From the NCBI RefSeq assembly GCF_001575205.1, contig NZ_LSRE01000023.1, forward strand, positions 1 through 64,000: a DNA stretch of 64,000 bases, read 5' to 3'. The notes beneath the pieces were generated by a model. The model did no database searches and had not been told where the DNA came from. It worked only from the letters and a program-made list of their open reading frames with translations. Source of the DNA: Tsukamurella pseudospumae. GTDB lineage: Bacteria; Actinomycetota; Actinomycetes; Mycobacteriales; Mycobacteriaceae. Positions 8,601 through 19,658 of the stretch are shown here, piece after piece; position 1 is the first letter of the stretch; each line of letters starts with the position of its first letter. Position numbers and translations under genes: made by a program.

Positions 8601-9521
8601 GTGCCGGGCCCGTCGCGCCGACTCCGTTCGCCCGGCGCTCGCCGCCCGGCCCTGGTCTGGGCGGCGGTGCTGCTGGCCTTCGCCGTCGGCGTCGCGCTGG
8701 GCGGGGGAGTCCTCGCCCGGTTCACCACTGACGGTGACCTCAAGGACCTGCGCGCGCAGGTCGAGGGTCTCGAGCGGCAGAACACGGAGCTCACCGACCG
8801 AGCCCGCGCGGCCGACTCCTTCGCGGACGCCGCGGCACCGTCGGCTCTGGGACGGGGGCTGAACGGCATCCCGGTCCTGCTCGTGACCGCACCCGCGGCC
8901 GACGCCGGGGATCTGGCGCAGATCACCCGTCGGATCACGCAGGCCGGCGGCACCGTCGCCGGCACCCTGAAGCTGACCGACGACCTCTACGCCGAGGACA
9001 AGGCCGAGCGGCTCCGGGGCGTCGTCGACAACGCGGCCCCGAACGGCGTCACCGTCGACGCCTCCCTCGTCGACCCCCGCGCCCGCGCCGGCGATCTACT
9101 GGGCGCCGTGCTGCTGTCGCAGGGGAGCGTCCGGCCCCCGTCGAACGGGCGGGCCGACGCGCTGGCCGCCCTCAAGCAGGCCGGATTCGTCGACTTCTCC
9201 GGCCCGACGGTGCCCGGCGCGCGCGCCGTGGTGATCGTCACGGGCGGAACGGTGCCCGGCGATCGGGCCGGGCAGGGGCAGGGCATCGGGCGGCTCGCCG
9301 CCGGGCTGTCCCGGCACGGCGACGGTGCTGTGCTCGCCGGCCGGACCGGATCGTCGCAGGGTGCGGGCCCGATCGTGGTCGTGCGCCAGGACAAGGAACT
9401 GAGCTCGCGGCTCGCCACCGTCGACGACGCCGACACCGTCGTCGGGCAGGTGTCGACGGTGCTCGCGCTCGTGCAGGCGACGCGCGGCGATGTCCGCGCC
9501 TACGGATCGGGTGTTCGCTGA
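8601..9521 (+). CDS. mctB: SteB/MctB-family envelope protein, Rv1698-like
   Basis: 306 residues starting at GTG immediately after the steA stop. One N-terminal membrane anchor (residues about 17-40, ALVWAAVLLAFAVGVALGG) is followed by a coiled coil (DLKDLRAQVEGLERQNTEL) and an extracytoplasmic domain of about 240 residues. It is the homologue of Rv1698, described both as copper transport protein MctB and, in corynebacteria, as SteB, the partner of SteA in daughter-cell separation. Pairing with steA here favours the cell-separation role; the copper role cannot be judged from sequence. No metal-binding Cys/His cluster is visible. Confidence 0.85.
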   Translation: MPGPSRRLRSPGARRPALVWAAVLLAFAVGVALGGGVLARFTTDGDLKDLRAQVEGLERQNTELTDRARAADSFADAAAPSALGRGLNGIPVLLVTAPAADAGDLAQITRRITQAGGTVAGTLKLTDDLYAEDKAERLRGVVDNAAPNGVTVDASLVDPRARAGDLLGAVLLSQGSVRPPSNGRADALAALKQAGFVDFSGPTVPGARAVVIVTGGTVPGDRAGQGQGIGRLAAGLSRHGDGAVLAGRTGSSQGAGPIVVVRQDKELSSRLATVDDADTVVGQVSTVLALVQATRGDVRAYGSGVR

Positions 9522-9538
9522 CGGCAGGTGATAGATTG

Positions 9539-11984
<2,446 letters not shown>

Positions 11985-11986
11985 CG

Positions 11987-12940
11987 GTGGCGGACGCGCT
12001 GCTCGCCGGTCCGTTGGAGGGCCAGCTGCGCGCGTACGTCGACCACCTCACCGTCGAGCGCGGCGCCGCCGCGAACACGCTCAGCAGCTACCGCCGGGAT
12101 CTCGAGCGGTACCGCGAGTACCTGTTCGGGCTCAATGTCGACGACCTCGGTGCGGTGACCGAGGCGCAGGTCAGCGGGTTCCTCGTGGCGCTGCGCTCCG
12201 GTTCCGCGGACCATCCGCCGCTGGCGGCGAGTTCGGCCGCCCGGTCGCTGATCGCCGTGCGGGGGCTGCATCGGTTCGCGGCCGCCGAGGGCATGGCCGC
12301 GGCCGACGTGGCCCGCGAGGTGCGGCCGCCCGCGCCTGCGAAGCGGCTGCCGAAGGCGCTCCCGGTGGAGCAGGTGATCGCGCTGCTCGAGGCGGCGGGC
12401 GGCGACGCCGAGTCCGACACCCCGTCGAGGTTGCGGGACCGGGCGATGCTGGAGCTGCTGTACTCGTGCGGGGCGCGGATCTCCGAGGTCACGGCGCTCG
12501 ACGTCGACGACATCGACGCGGAATCCCGGTCCGTGGTGCTGCTCGGCAAGGGCGGCAAGCAGCGGGTGGTGCCGATCGGCCGGCCGGCCCTGGCCGCGCT
12601 GGACGCCTACCTGGTGCGGGGGCGGCCGTCGCTGGTGAAGCGCTCGAATCCCGCGCTGTTCCTCAACGTGCGCGGCGGGCGACTCTCGCGGCAGTCGGCG
12701 TGGCAGGTGCTGTCCGCGGCGGCGGAGCGGGCGGGGATCGATACGTCGACGGTGCACGTCTCCCCGCACACCCTGCGCCACTCGTTCGCCACGCATCTGC
12801 TGGAGGGCGGCGCCGACGTGCGCGTGGTGCAGGAGCTTCTCGGTCACGCTTCGGTGACGACGACGCAGGTGTACACGCTGGTGACGGTGCAGGCGCTGCG
12901 CGAGGTGTACGTCTCCGCGCACCCGCGGGCGCTCGGCTGA
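11987..12940 (+). CDS. xerD: Site-specific tyrosine recombinase XerD
   Basis: 317 residues. An N-terminal SAM-like DNA-binding domain (about 1-105) is followed by the catalytic domain. Catalytic residues are visible as the Arg of GARISE, the Lys of KGGKQR, His/Arg of [12 protein letters not shown], the His of [10 protein letters not shown] and the Tyr of VYT. XerD with XerC resolves chromosome dimers at dif. GTG at 11987 follows the Nudix stop by two bases. Its place after the Nudix gene and near parA/scpAB matches mycobacteria (Rv1701 then Rv1708-1710), which argues for the housekeeping XerD rather than a phage integrase. Confidence 0.93.
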   Translation: MADALLAGPLEGQLRAYVDHLTVERGAAANTLSSYRRDLERYREYLFGLNVDDLGAVTEAQVSGFLVALRSGSADHPPLAASSAARSLIAVRGLHRFAAAEGMAAADVAREVRPPAPAKRLPKALPVEQVIALLEAAGGDAESDTPSRLRDRAMLELLYSCGARISEVTALDVDDIDAESRSVVLLGKGGKQRVVPIGRPALAALDAYLVRGRPSLVKRSNPALFLNVRGGRLSRQSAWQVLSAAAERAGIDTSTVHVSPHTLRHSFATHLLEGGADVRVVQELLGHASVTTTQVYTLVTVQALREVYVSAHPRALG

Positions 12941-13294
12941 ACGCCGGGGCGGGCGCGGGCTGCCGCGGGGCGGGCGTGGGCCGGCCGCGGGGCGGGTGCG
13001 GGGCGGGCGCGGGCGAGGTGGGATCGATCGCGGAGTGATGCGTCCGACGCATCTCCTCTGACCTGCGGTGATGTGCTGAGGCTATGCGATTCGTGCATAC
13101 CCCCGGTCGTGGTCATCGCTCGCGCACTGTTCGAGCCACTGTGCGAGCGGGCAGAACGGGTGCGGGAACCCATCCGCACCCGTTTCGCGCGACCGCACCC
13201 GGCACGCCGGGTGCGACTGGGCGCTCCGGGTGCGGCAGGCCATCCGCACCCGAAATGCGCGCTAGGGTTTCACCACACAACGGGGGAGGTTGCT
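12941..13294. other. 354-bp non-coding gap between xerD and the kinase
   Basis: The gap holds two things. At 12944-13022 there is a run of GGGGCGGG-type G tracts, at least five in 80 bases. At 13156-13252 there are three consecutive hairpins built from the same GGGTGCGG/CCGCACCC word. No credible ORF was seen between them. The ribosome-binding site of the kinase (GGGGGAGG, 13282-13289) closes the gap. Confidence 0.7.
13156..13252. repeat. Three tandem GGTGCGG hairpins
   Basis: Hairpin 1: ACGGGTGCGG (13156-13165) with CCGCACCCGT (13174-13183), 8-nt loop. Hairpin 2: CGCACCCGGC (13194-13203) with GCCGGGTGCG (13206-13215), 2-nt loop. Hairpin 3: CGGGTGCGG (13227-13235) with CCGCACCCG (13244-13252), 8-nt loop. 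All stems are perfect. Hairpins 1 and 3 share the loop end CCAT, so they look like copies of one element. Confidence 0.8.
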
Positions 13295-14812
13295 GTGATC
13301 GAACCGGGGACGACGTTCGCGGGATATGTCATCGAGCGGACGCTCGGTGCCGGCGGTATGGGTGAGGTGTACGTCGGGCGGCATCCGCGGTTGCCACGCT
13401 CGGATGCGATCAAGGTACTGGGCGCGCAGGTCAGCGGGGATGAGCAGTTCCAGGCGAGGTTCCATCGCGAGGCGGAGTTGGCGGCGGGGCTGTCGCATCC
13501 GGCGATCGTGCAGGTCTACGACCAGGGCGAGGACGACGGTCGGCTGTGGATCAGCATGCAGCTCATCGATGGCAGGGATGTCGGGAAACTCGCTGCGGCG
13601 GGGCCGATTCCGGTGCCGGAGGTCGCGCGGATCATCTCGACGGTGGCCGACGCGCTGGACTTCGCCGGTGCTCGCGGGCTGGTGCACCGGGATGTGAAGC
13701 CGGCGAACATCCTGGTCAGCGAGGCGGGGCATGTGATGCTCACCGATTTCGGGATTGCCCGGATGGGTGCGGAGGCCTCGGACCTCACCGGGACGGGGAT
13801 GACTGTCGGGACGCTGAACTACGCGTCGCCGGAACAGTTGCAGGGCGAGACCGTGGACACCCGGTCGGATCAGTATTCGCTGGCCGCGACCGCGTATCAC
13901 CTGCTCGCGGGCACCCCGCCGTTCGCGGACTCCAACGCGGTGAAGGTGATCACCGGCCACCTCGGATCGCCGGTGCCGTCGCTCGCGACTCGCCGTCCGG
14001 GCTTCTCATCGGAGGTCGACGCTGTGCTCGGCCGGGGCCTGGCGAAAGATCCGACGCACAGGTTCGCGTCGAGCCGCGAGTTCGCCGCCGCCCTGCAGTC
14101 GGCCCTGTTATCGGGTCACTCCGACGTCACCCTGCACGCCCCGCACGCGAGTGCCGGGTTCGCTCCGCTGATGGCGCCGCCCGCCGGGGTGGTGCCCTCG
14201 CCACCGCCCATCCCACGCCCGACGGTGCCTCCTGCTCGCGGGAGCTGGTTGGTCAGTGCCGCAGTGATCATGGTCGCTGCGCTGATCTTGGGGATCGGAA
14301 GGCAGCTTGCGTGGACGCAGTCCACGTGGTTCTTCGTGGCCTCGGCGTTCGCGTGCCTTGGGGTGGCGGGATACGTGGGGTCCACAGGACTGAGTCTCGG
14401 CCGGCGGTACATCGCTGCTTCGATGTTCGTGCTCCTTGGGATCGGCTGGGCGCTTCAGGTAAGTCTGCCGAGCAACGTCATTGCGGTCGTCGCTGCGCTC
14501 TTGGCCCCGACTGCCTGGGGAGTGGCGCGGCGACGAGGCGGCCGGTGGGCGTGGTCGCTTCTGGCGACGCCACTGTTGTTCGTCGGTGGTTTCGCGGCAA
14601 TGACCGTCTTGGACCGCTCGATCGGGCTGTCCTTCGGTTCGTGGCTCGCGGTGTGGTTCGTTCTGGTCTTCACACTGCCGCTTGTACTTGTCGGCCTACT
14701 GGGGTGGCTGATCGACTGGCTGCAGCACCGTCGGGAATCGAGCCCGAGCGCACTGTCGAACCCGGGGAACGGGACATTCGATCCGACCGGACCGACGCAG
14801 CTGCGCGGATGA
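13295..14812 (+). CDS. Membrane Ser/Thr protein kinase (PknB-like catalytic domain)
   Basis: 505 residues from GTG 13295, chosen because GGGGGAGG lies six bases upstream. Residues 8-270 are a Hanks-type kinase: P-loop GAGGMGEVYVG (18-28), ATP-anchoring Lys40, catalytic HRDVKPAN (Asp133), DFG at 151-153 and an activation loop with several Thr (TGTGMTVGTLNYASPEQL). A Pro-rich linker (about 315-335) leads to roughly five hydrophobic helices (about 335-485), so the kinase face is cytoplasmic and the C-terminal half is membrane-embedded, unlike PknB, which has one helix and PASTA domains. It sits alone between xerD and parA, where M. tuberculosis has other genes. Substrates are unknown. Confidence 0.9.
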   Translation: MIEPGTTFAGYVIERTLGAGGMGEVYVGRHPRLPRSDAIKVLGAQVSGDEQFQARFHREAELAAGLSHPAIVQVYDQGEDDGRLWISMQLIDGRDVGKLAAAGPIPVPEVARIISTVADALDFAGARGLVHRDVKPANILVSEAGHVMLTDFGIARMGAEASDLTGTGMTVGTLNYASPEQLQGETVDTRSDQYSLAATAYHLLAGTPPFADSNAVKVITGHLGSPVPSLATRRPGFSSEVDAVLGRGLAKDPTHRFASSREFAAALQSALLSGHSDVTLHAPHASAGFAPLMAPPAGVVPSPPPIPRPTVPPARGSWLVSAAVIMVAALILGIGRQLAWTQSTWFFVASAFACLGVAGYVGSTGLSLGRRYIAASMFVLLGIGWALQVSLPSNVIAVVAALLAPTAWGVARRRGGRWAWSLLATPLLFVGGFAAMTVLDRSIGLSFGSWLAVWFVLVFTLPLVLVGLLGWLIDWLQHRRESSPSALSNPGNGTFDPTGPTQLRG

Positions 14813-14884
14813 CCCGCGTGCCGATGCGGCACGCATTTCGACACGCGCATTAGGGTGGTGGGGAAGCACGAAGGAGGTGGGCTA

Positions 14885-15805
14885 GTGGCGGCAGCGCCCG
14901 ACGCGGAGAACCCGGGCCTGGACCTGGGGGAGCTGGATCATCACCACGCACCGAAGCCCACGGCCGAGGACGGTCTGGACGCCACAGGTCGGCCGCACGT
15001 CGAGTTCCCGGAGCCCACGCCGAAGACGAGCCACGGCCCCGCGCGCGTCATCGCGGTGTGCAACCAGAAGGGCGGCGTCGGCAAGACCACGACCACGATC
15101 AACCTCGGCGCCTCGCTCGCGGCGTACGGCCGGCGGGTGCTGCTCGTCGACCTCGACCCGCAGGGGGCGCTGTCCGCGGGCCTCGGCGTCGCGCACCACG
15201 AGCTGGAGCTCACGGTGCACAACCTGCTCATGGAGTCGCGTGTCTCCGCCGACGACGTGCTGCTGCGCACCCGGGTCGACGGCCTCGACCTGCTGCCGTC
15301 GAACATCGACCTCTCCGCTGCCGAGATCCAGCTGGTCAACGAGGTGGGTCGCGAGCAGACGCTCGGCCGGGCGCTCTACCCGGTGCTGGATCGCTACGAC
15401 TACATCCTCATCGACTGTCAGCCGTCTCTCGGCCTGCTCACGGTGAACGCGCTGGCCTGCGCCGATCAGGTGCTCATTCCGATGGAGTGCGAGTACTTCG
15501 CGTTGCGTGGCCTGGCTCTGCTCACCGACACCGTCGACAAGGTGAAGGATCGCCTGAACCCGCGGCTGGGCATGGCGGGGATCGTGGTCACGATGTTCGA
15601 TTCCCGGACGCTGCACTCGCGCGACGTGATGGCGCGCGTCGTCGAGGTGTTCGGCGACGCGGTGTACCACTCGGTGATCTCGCGCACCGTCCGCTTCCCG
15701 GAGACCTCCGTCGCGGGGGAGCCGATCACCTCCTGGGCGCCGAAGTCGTCCGGCGCCAACGCCTATCGCGCCCTCGCGCGCGAGGTGATCGCGCAGGAGA
15801 AGTGA
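14885..15805 (+). CDS. parA: ParA-family ATPase of the parA-scpAB operon (Rv1708-like)
   Basis: 306 residues. Deviant Walker A is KGGVGKTTT from residue 62, with LVDLDPQG and LIDCQPSLG as the other nucleotide-binding motifs. GTG 14885 is chosen over an in-frame start 30 bases earlier because AAGGAGG (14871-14877) is spaced seven bases from it. The first ~50 residues are a charged, low-complexity tail. This ParA accompanies scpA and scpB in many actinobacteria (Rv1708-Rv1710) and is distinct from the origin-proximal ParA. It probably assists chromosome organisation. The stop overlaps the scpA start. Confidence 0.92.
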   Translation: MAAAPDAENPGLDLGELDHHHAPKPTAEDGLDATGRPHVEFPEPTPKTSHGPARVIAVCNQKGGVGKTTTTINLGASLAAYGRRVLLVDLDPQGALSAGLGVAHHELELTVHNLLMESRVSADDVLLRTRVDGLDLLPSNIDLSAAEIQLVNEVGREQTLGRALYPVLDRYDYILIDCQPSLGLLTVNALACADQVLIPMECEYFALRGLALLTDTVDKVKDRLNPRLGMAGIVVTMFDSRTLHSRDVMARVVEVFGDAVYHSVISRTVRFPETSVAGEPITSWAPKSSGANAYRALAREVIAQEK

Positions 15806-16752
15806 GTCCCACCGATACGCAGCCGGTCGACGCCGAGCCGATCGAGGCCCTCGCCGGCACTGTGGACCAGGTGCCCGGGCCGGCCGCGCCCGACGCCCCC
15901 GGACCCGTCCCCGACGGTGCCGCCCAGGCGGACGGGGAGCCGGAGGCACCGTCGGGCTTCACGGTGAAGCTCGCGAACTTCGAGGGACCGTTCGACCTGC
16001 TGCTGCAGCTGATCGGTGGGCACCGCTTGGATGTCACCGAGGTGGCGCTGCACGTGGTCACGGACGAGTTCATCGCGTACACGAAGCAGCTCGGCGCGGA
16101 CGCGGACCTGGACCAGACCACCGAGTTCCTCGTCGTCGCGGCGACGCTGCTCGACCTGAAGGCCGCTCGTCTGCTGCCGTCCGGCGAGGTGGAGGACGCG
16201 GAGGACCTGGCTCTGCTCGAGGCGCGCGATCTGCTGTTCGCGCGGCTGCTGCAGTACCGCGCGTACAAGCAGGTCGCCGAGCTGATGGCCCAGCTGGAGG
16301 CGAAGGCGAACCGTCGGTATCCCCGGGCCGTGGGCCTGGAACCCCGGTTCGAGGAGCTCGTGCCCCCGGTCCGACTGGGCGTCACGCCGGAGCAGTTCGC
16401 GCTGGTCGCGGCGTCGGCGTTCACGCCCAAGGTGAAGCCGACGGTGGGCCTAGGGCACCTGCACGTGCCGAAGGTCTCCGTTCCCGAGCAGGCCAAGCTC
16501 ATCGCGGCGCGGCTGCGGGAGCGGCCGGACCACTGGTCGGGCTTCGCGGAGCTCGTCGCCGATTGCGACTCGGGCATCGCCGTCATCGCCCGGTTCCTCG
16601 CGCTGCTCGAGCTGTACCGCGAGCGGGCGGTGCTGTTCGACCAGCCCGAGGCCCTCGGCGACCTGAAGGTCCGCTGGTCCGGCGAGAACGATGGCACGGT
16701 GGTCGGTGGCACCGTCGACGAATACGACGAGACACCCGAGGAGGACGAATGA
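15802..16752 (+). CDS. scpA: Segregation and condensation protein A
   Basis: 316 residues, kleisin subunit of the SMC-ScpAB condensin. GTG 15802 overlaps the parA stop (GTGA) with AGGAG just upstream. Residues 1-50 are a disordered acidic/Pro tail. The SMC-neck-binding domain begins FTVKLANFEGPFDLLLQLI and continues with VTDEFIAYTKQLG and TEFLVVAATLLDLKAARLLP. The C-terminal winged helix includes VIARFLALLELYRERAV. ScpA bridges the two SMC heads together with an ScpB dimer; smc itself is not in this window. Confidence 0.94.
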   Translation: MSPTDTQPVDAEPIEALAGTVDQVPGPAAPDAPGPVPDGAAQADGEPEAPSGFTVKLANFEGPFDLLLQLIGGHRLDVTEVALHVVTDEFIAYTKQLGADADLDQTTEFLVVAATLLDLKAARLLPSGEVEDAEDLALLEARDLLFARLLQYRAYKQVAELMAQLEAKANRRYPRAVGLEPRFEELVPPVRLGVTPEQFALVAASAFTPKVKPTVGLGHLHVPKVSVPEQAKLIAARLRERPDHWSGFAELVADCDSGIAVIARFLALLELYRERAVLFDQPEALGDLKVRWSGENDGTVVGGTVDEYDETPEEDE

Positions 16753-17402
16753 GCGAGCAGGCCGAGGACTTCGCCCTGGTCGAGGGCATGGAACCCGACG
16801 AGCTGCGGTCCGCGCTCGAAGCGCTCCTGCTGGTGGTGGACGCCCCCGCGACCGCGGAGCAACTGGGCGCCGCGCTGGAGGAGCCGGAGGAACGGATCAC
16901 CGCCGACCTGCGCACGTGGGCCGGCGAGCTCGCCGAGCGCCGTTCCGGGCTGGAACTGCGCGAGTCAGCGGAGGGCTGGCGCCTCTACAGCCGGGCGGAG
17001 TACGCGCCCTACGTCGAGCGCCTGCTGCTCGACGGCGTGCGCTCCAAGCTCACCCGCGCGGCGCTGGAGACCCTCGCGGTCATCGCCTACAAGCAACCCG
17101 TGACCCGCTCCCAGGTCGGCGCGGTGCGAGGCGTCAACGTCGACGGCGTCATGCGCACCCTCGCGGCCCGCGGCCTCATCACCGAGGCCGGAGCGATCGC
17201 CGGCGCCACGACCTACGCGACCACCGAGATGTTCCTCGAGCGGCTCGGTCTGACCTCGCTCGACGAGCTGCCGCCGCTCGCGCCCCTGCTGCCCGAGGTC
17301 GACGTGATCGAGGACCTCAGCTCCACGCTCGACGAGGAGCCCAGGTTCGCGAGACTCGGCCGCAAGAGCGCCGACGTGATCGGATTCGATCCCGATGCCT
17401 GA
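16749..17402 (+). CDS. scpB: Segregation and condensation protein B
   Basis: 217 residues, partner of ScpA. ATG 16749 overlaps the scpA stop. Two winged-helix domains are visible: the first around ELRSALEALLLVVDAPATAE, the second with the family signature LTRAALETLAVIAYKQPVTRSQV and RGVNVDGVMRTLAARGLI, then TTYATTEMFLERLGL. The acidic tail after residue ~185 is normal for actinobacterial ScpB. It overlaps the next gene by eight bases. Confidence 0.95.
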   Translation: MSEQAEDFALVEGMEPDELRSALEALLLVVDAPATAEQLGAALEEPEERITADLRTWAGELAERRSGLELRESAEGWRLYSRAEYAPYVERLLLDGVRSKLTRAALETLAVIAYKQPVTRSQVGAVRGVNVDGVMRTLAARGLITEAGAIAGATTYATTEMFLERLGLTSLDELPPLAPLLPEVDVIEDLSSTLDEEPRFARLGRKSADVIGFDPDA

Positions 17403-17973
17403 TCTCTCCGTCGTCCTCCGGGAGGCCTTCCCGCTCGGCGCCGCAGGTCCGACGGTCCGCCGCTGGTGGCCGCTCGTCCTCACCGCGCTCGTGGCCGGGT
17501 TCACCGTCTGGGCCGCGACGGTGCCGTGGTTCGGGCTCACCGTCGGCCGGGTGGGTGTGCCGGTCGGGTTCACGGGCACCGGCCGGACCGTGGACACCGG
17601 CGATCACGGCATCGGTGCGAGCACCGACGGCGTGCTCCCGTGGGGATACGCCACGGCCGGGCTCGCGGTCGTCGCGCTGATCCTGGTGGTCGTCGCGTCG
17701 GTGCGGCCGACCTTCGCCGCCCGCGGCCGTGCGATCGCGAGCGGCCTGTTCGGGCTCGCCGCCGTGCTGTCGATCCTGCTCTGGATCTTCCCCGCGATGA
17801 TGCTGAGCGGTCTCGACGACCTGACCGGCGGGAAGGAGGGCGGCGACCCGCTGTTCTTCCCACCGAGGGCTGGTCTGGTGTGGACCATCGTGCTCACCTC
17901 CGTGGCTGCGACGCTGCTGTTCATGGGGCGCCGCAACCGCCCGCTGAGCGAGGCGCGCACCGCGCCGCGCTGA
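17395..17973 (+). CDS. Four-helix membrane protein of unknown function
   Basis: 192 residues with about four predicted membrane helices (around residues 24-41, 83-102, 112-133 and 159-177). A first extracytoplasmic loop is rich in Gly and Thr (VGFTGTGRTVDTGDHG). The sequence begins inside the scpB stop region (overlap of eight bases) and ends 42 bases before rluB, so it is translationally coupled to scpB. There is no such gene between scpB and rluB in M. tuberculosis. The topology resembles small actinobacterial TIGR02234/Trp-associated membrane proteins, but I cannot assign it. No catalytic motif was seen. Confidence 0.75.
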   Translation: MPDLSVVLREAFPLGAAGPTVRRWWPLVLTALVAGFTVWAATVPWFGLTVGRVGVPVGFTGTGRTVDTGDHGIGASTDGVLPWGYATAGLAVVALILVVVASVRPTFAARGRAIASGLFGLAAVLSILLWIFPAMMLSGLDDLTGGKEGGDPLFFPPRAGLVWTIVLTSVAATLLFMGRRNRPLSEARTAPR

Positions 17974-18015
17974 CGAATACCGATTTCGGCCGCGACCTGC
18001 GATCATGGAGGGATC

Positions 18016-18960
18016 ATGAACAGACCCGCTCGCCGTGATGGCACACCGGACAGAAACCGAACCAACGCACCGAAACAGGGTGCCAAGAAGACCCAGAGGC
18101 AGGCCGGGCGCCAGGGTGGCGTACCCCGCCTCTCCAACGCGAAACCCGCACGCACGCAGAACGTCCCCGCGCCGGACCCGACGGATTTCGCACCGTCGGA
18201 CCAGGGGACCGCGCTTGCGGGCCCGGGTGAGCAGATCCGCCTGCAGAAGGTGCTCGCGCAGGCCGGCGTCGCCTCGCGGCGCGTGGCCGAGGACATGATC
18301 GCCGACGGTCGCGTCGAGGTCGACGGCGAGATCGTCATCGAACAGGGGCGTCGCGTGGACCCGAACGTCGCGGTCGTCCGCGTCGACGGGGTGCGCGTGC
18401 TGGTGAATGAGAACCTCGTGCACCTCGTGCTCAACAAGCCGCGCGGCTGGCAGTCGACGATGAGCGACGACATGGGCCGCCCCTGCGTGGGCGACATCGT
18501 CGCCGAACGCGTCGCCGCGGGGCAGCGCCTCTTCCACGTCGGCCGGCTCGACGCCGATACCGAGGGCCTGCTGCTGGTCACCAACGACGGAGAGCTGGCG
18601 CACCGCCTCATGCACCCGTCGTACGAGGTGCCCAAGACCTACCTCGCGTGGGTGCACGGCGAGGTGCCGCGCAGCCTCGGGAGCAAGCTGCGGAGCGGCA
18701 TCGAGCTCGAGGACGGCCCCGTGAAGGCCGACAAGTTCTCCGTGCTCGAGGCGTCCGAGGGCCGGTCGATGGTGCGCATCGTGCTGCACGAGGGCCGCAA
18801 GCACATCGTCCGGCGGCTGCTCGCCGAGGTGGGGCACCCCGTCGAGCGGCTCGTCCGCACGCACGTGGGCTCCGTGGCACTGGGTGACCAGCGCCCGGGC
18901 ACGCTGCGTGTCCTGGGGCGCGACGAGGTCGGCTCCCTGTACAAGGCGGTGGGACTGTGA
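18016..18960 (+). CDS. rluB: 23S rRNA pseudouridine synthase, RluB/RsuA family
   Basis: 314 residues. A basic, disordered N-terminal tail (about 1-70) precedes an S4 domain (LQKVLAQAGVASRRVAEDMI) and the RsuA/RluB catalytic domain with the aspartate in GRLDADTEGLLLVTNDG. Further conserved stretches are NKPRGWQST and LHEGRKHIVRRL. The likely reaction is isomerisation of a uridine in helix 89-90 of 23S rRNA. Rv1711 occupies this position before cmk in M. tuberculosis. The stop overlaps the cmk start (GTGA). The long N-terminal tail is probably an RNA-binding extension. Confidence 0.92.
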   Translation: MNRPARRDGTPDRNRTNAPKQGAKKTQRQAGRQGGVPRLSNAKPARTQNVPAPDPTDFAPSDQGTALAGPGEQIRLQKVLAQAGVASRRVAEDMIADGRVEVDGEIVIEQGRRVDPNVAVVRVDGVRVLVNENLVHLVLNKPRGWQSTMSDDMGRPCVGDIVAERVAAGQRLFHVGRLDADTEGLLLVTNDGELAHRLMHPSYEVPKTYLAWVHGEVPRSLGSKLRSGIELEDGPVKADKFSVLEASEGRSMVRIVLHEGRKHIVRRLLAEVGHPVERLVRTHVGSVALGDQRPGTLRVLGRDEVGSLYKAVGL

Positions 18961-19658
18961 CCCTCGTGATCGCCATGGACGGCCCGTCCGGGACGGGTAA
19001 GTCGACGGTGGCCCGCCGTATCGCCGAGAACCTCGGCGCGCGGTACCTGGACACCGGCGCGATGTACCGCGCCGCGACCGTGTGGGCCCTGGACCAGGAG
19101 CTCGATCTGGCCGATCCGGCGGCCATCGCCGCCGGCACCGCCGACCTGCCGCTGGCGATGGGCTGCGACCCGCTGGCCGAGCAGGTCGAGCTCGACGAGA
19201 TCTCGGTGACCCGCCGGATCCGCGAGGACGACGTGACCGCGGCGGTCTCCGCCGTCTCCGCCGTCCCCGAGGTGCGGGAGCAGCTGGTGGACTACCAGCG
19301 CGCGATCGCGGCCGACGACGAGACGCCGATCGTGGTGGAGGGCCGGGACATCGGCACCGTCGTGTTCCCCGATGCACCGGTGAAGATCTACCTGACCGCA
19401 TCCGCGGAGGCGCGGGCGCAGCGCCGCCACGCGCAGAACACCGAGCTGGGCCTGCCCAGCGACTACGAGACCGTGCTGGCCTCGGTGCAGCGCCGCGACG
19501 GTCTGGACTCGACGCGGAAGGTCTCGCCCCTGCGGCCGGCCGAGGACGCGATCGAACTGGACTCGTCGGACATGAACCTGGAGGAGACCGTCGCGGCGGT
19601 GGCCGAGTTGGCCGAGCGCGCACTGGCGGCCTCCCGCGACAAGGAGGTCACGCGATGA
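18957..19658 (+). CDS. cmk: Cytidylate kinase
   Basis: 233 residues, typical of bacterial Cmk. The nucleotide-binding loop is [16 protein letters not shown] at the N-terminus. [11 protein letters not shown] contributes to CMP binding, and [14 protein letters not shown] and [13 protein letters not shown] form the lid and arginine-rich region. It converts CMP and dCMP to the diphosphates. GTG start overlaps the rluB stop and the ATG of der overlaps the cmk stop, giving a tightly coupled rluB-cmk-der unit as in mycobacteria (Rv1711-Rv1713). Confidence 0.96.
   Translation: MTLVIAMDGPSGTGKSTVARRIAENLGARYLDTGAMYRAATVWALDQELDLADPAAIAAGTADLPLAMGCDPLAEQVELDEISVTRRIREDDVTAAVSAVSAVPEVREQLVDYQRAIAADDETPIVVEGRDIGTVVFPDAPVKIYLTASAEARAQRRHAQNTELGLPSDYETVLASVQRRDGLDSTRKVSPLRPAEDAIELDSSDMNLEETVAAVAELAERALAASRDKEVTR

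Noticed and set aside
11987-12940. Phage or integron integrase
   Set aside because: Position after pyrG-Nudix and before parA-scpAB matches chromosomal XerD; no attachment sites or phage genes around.
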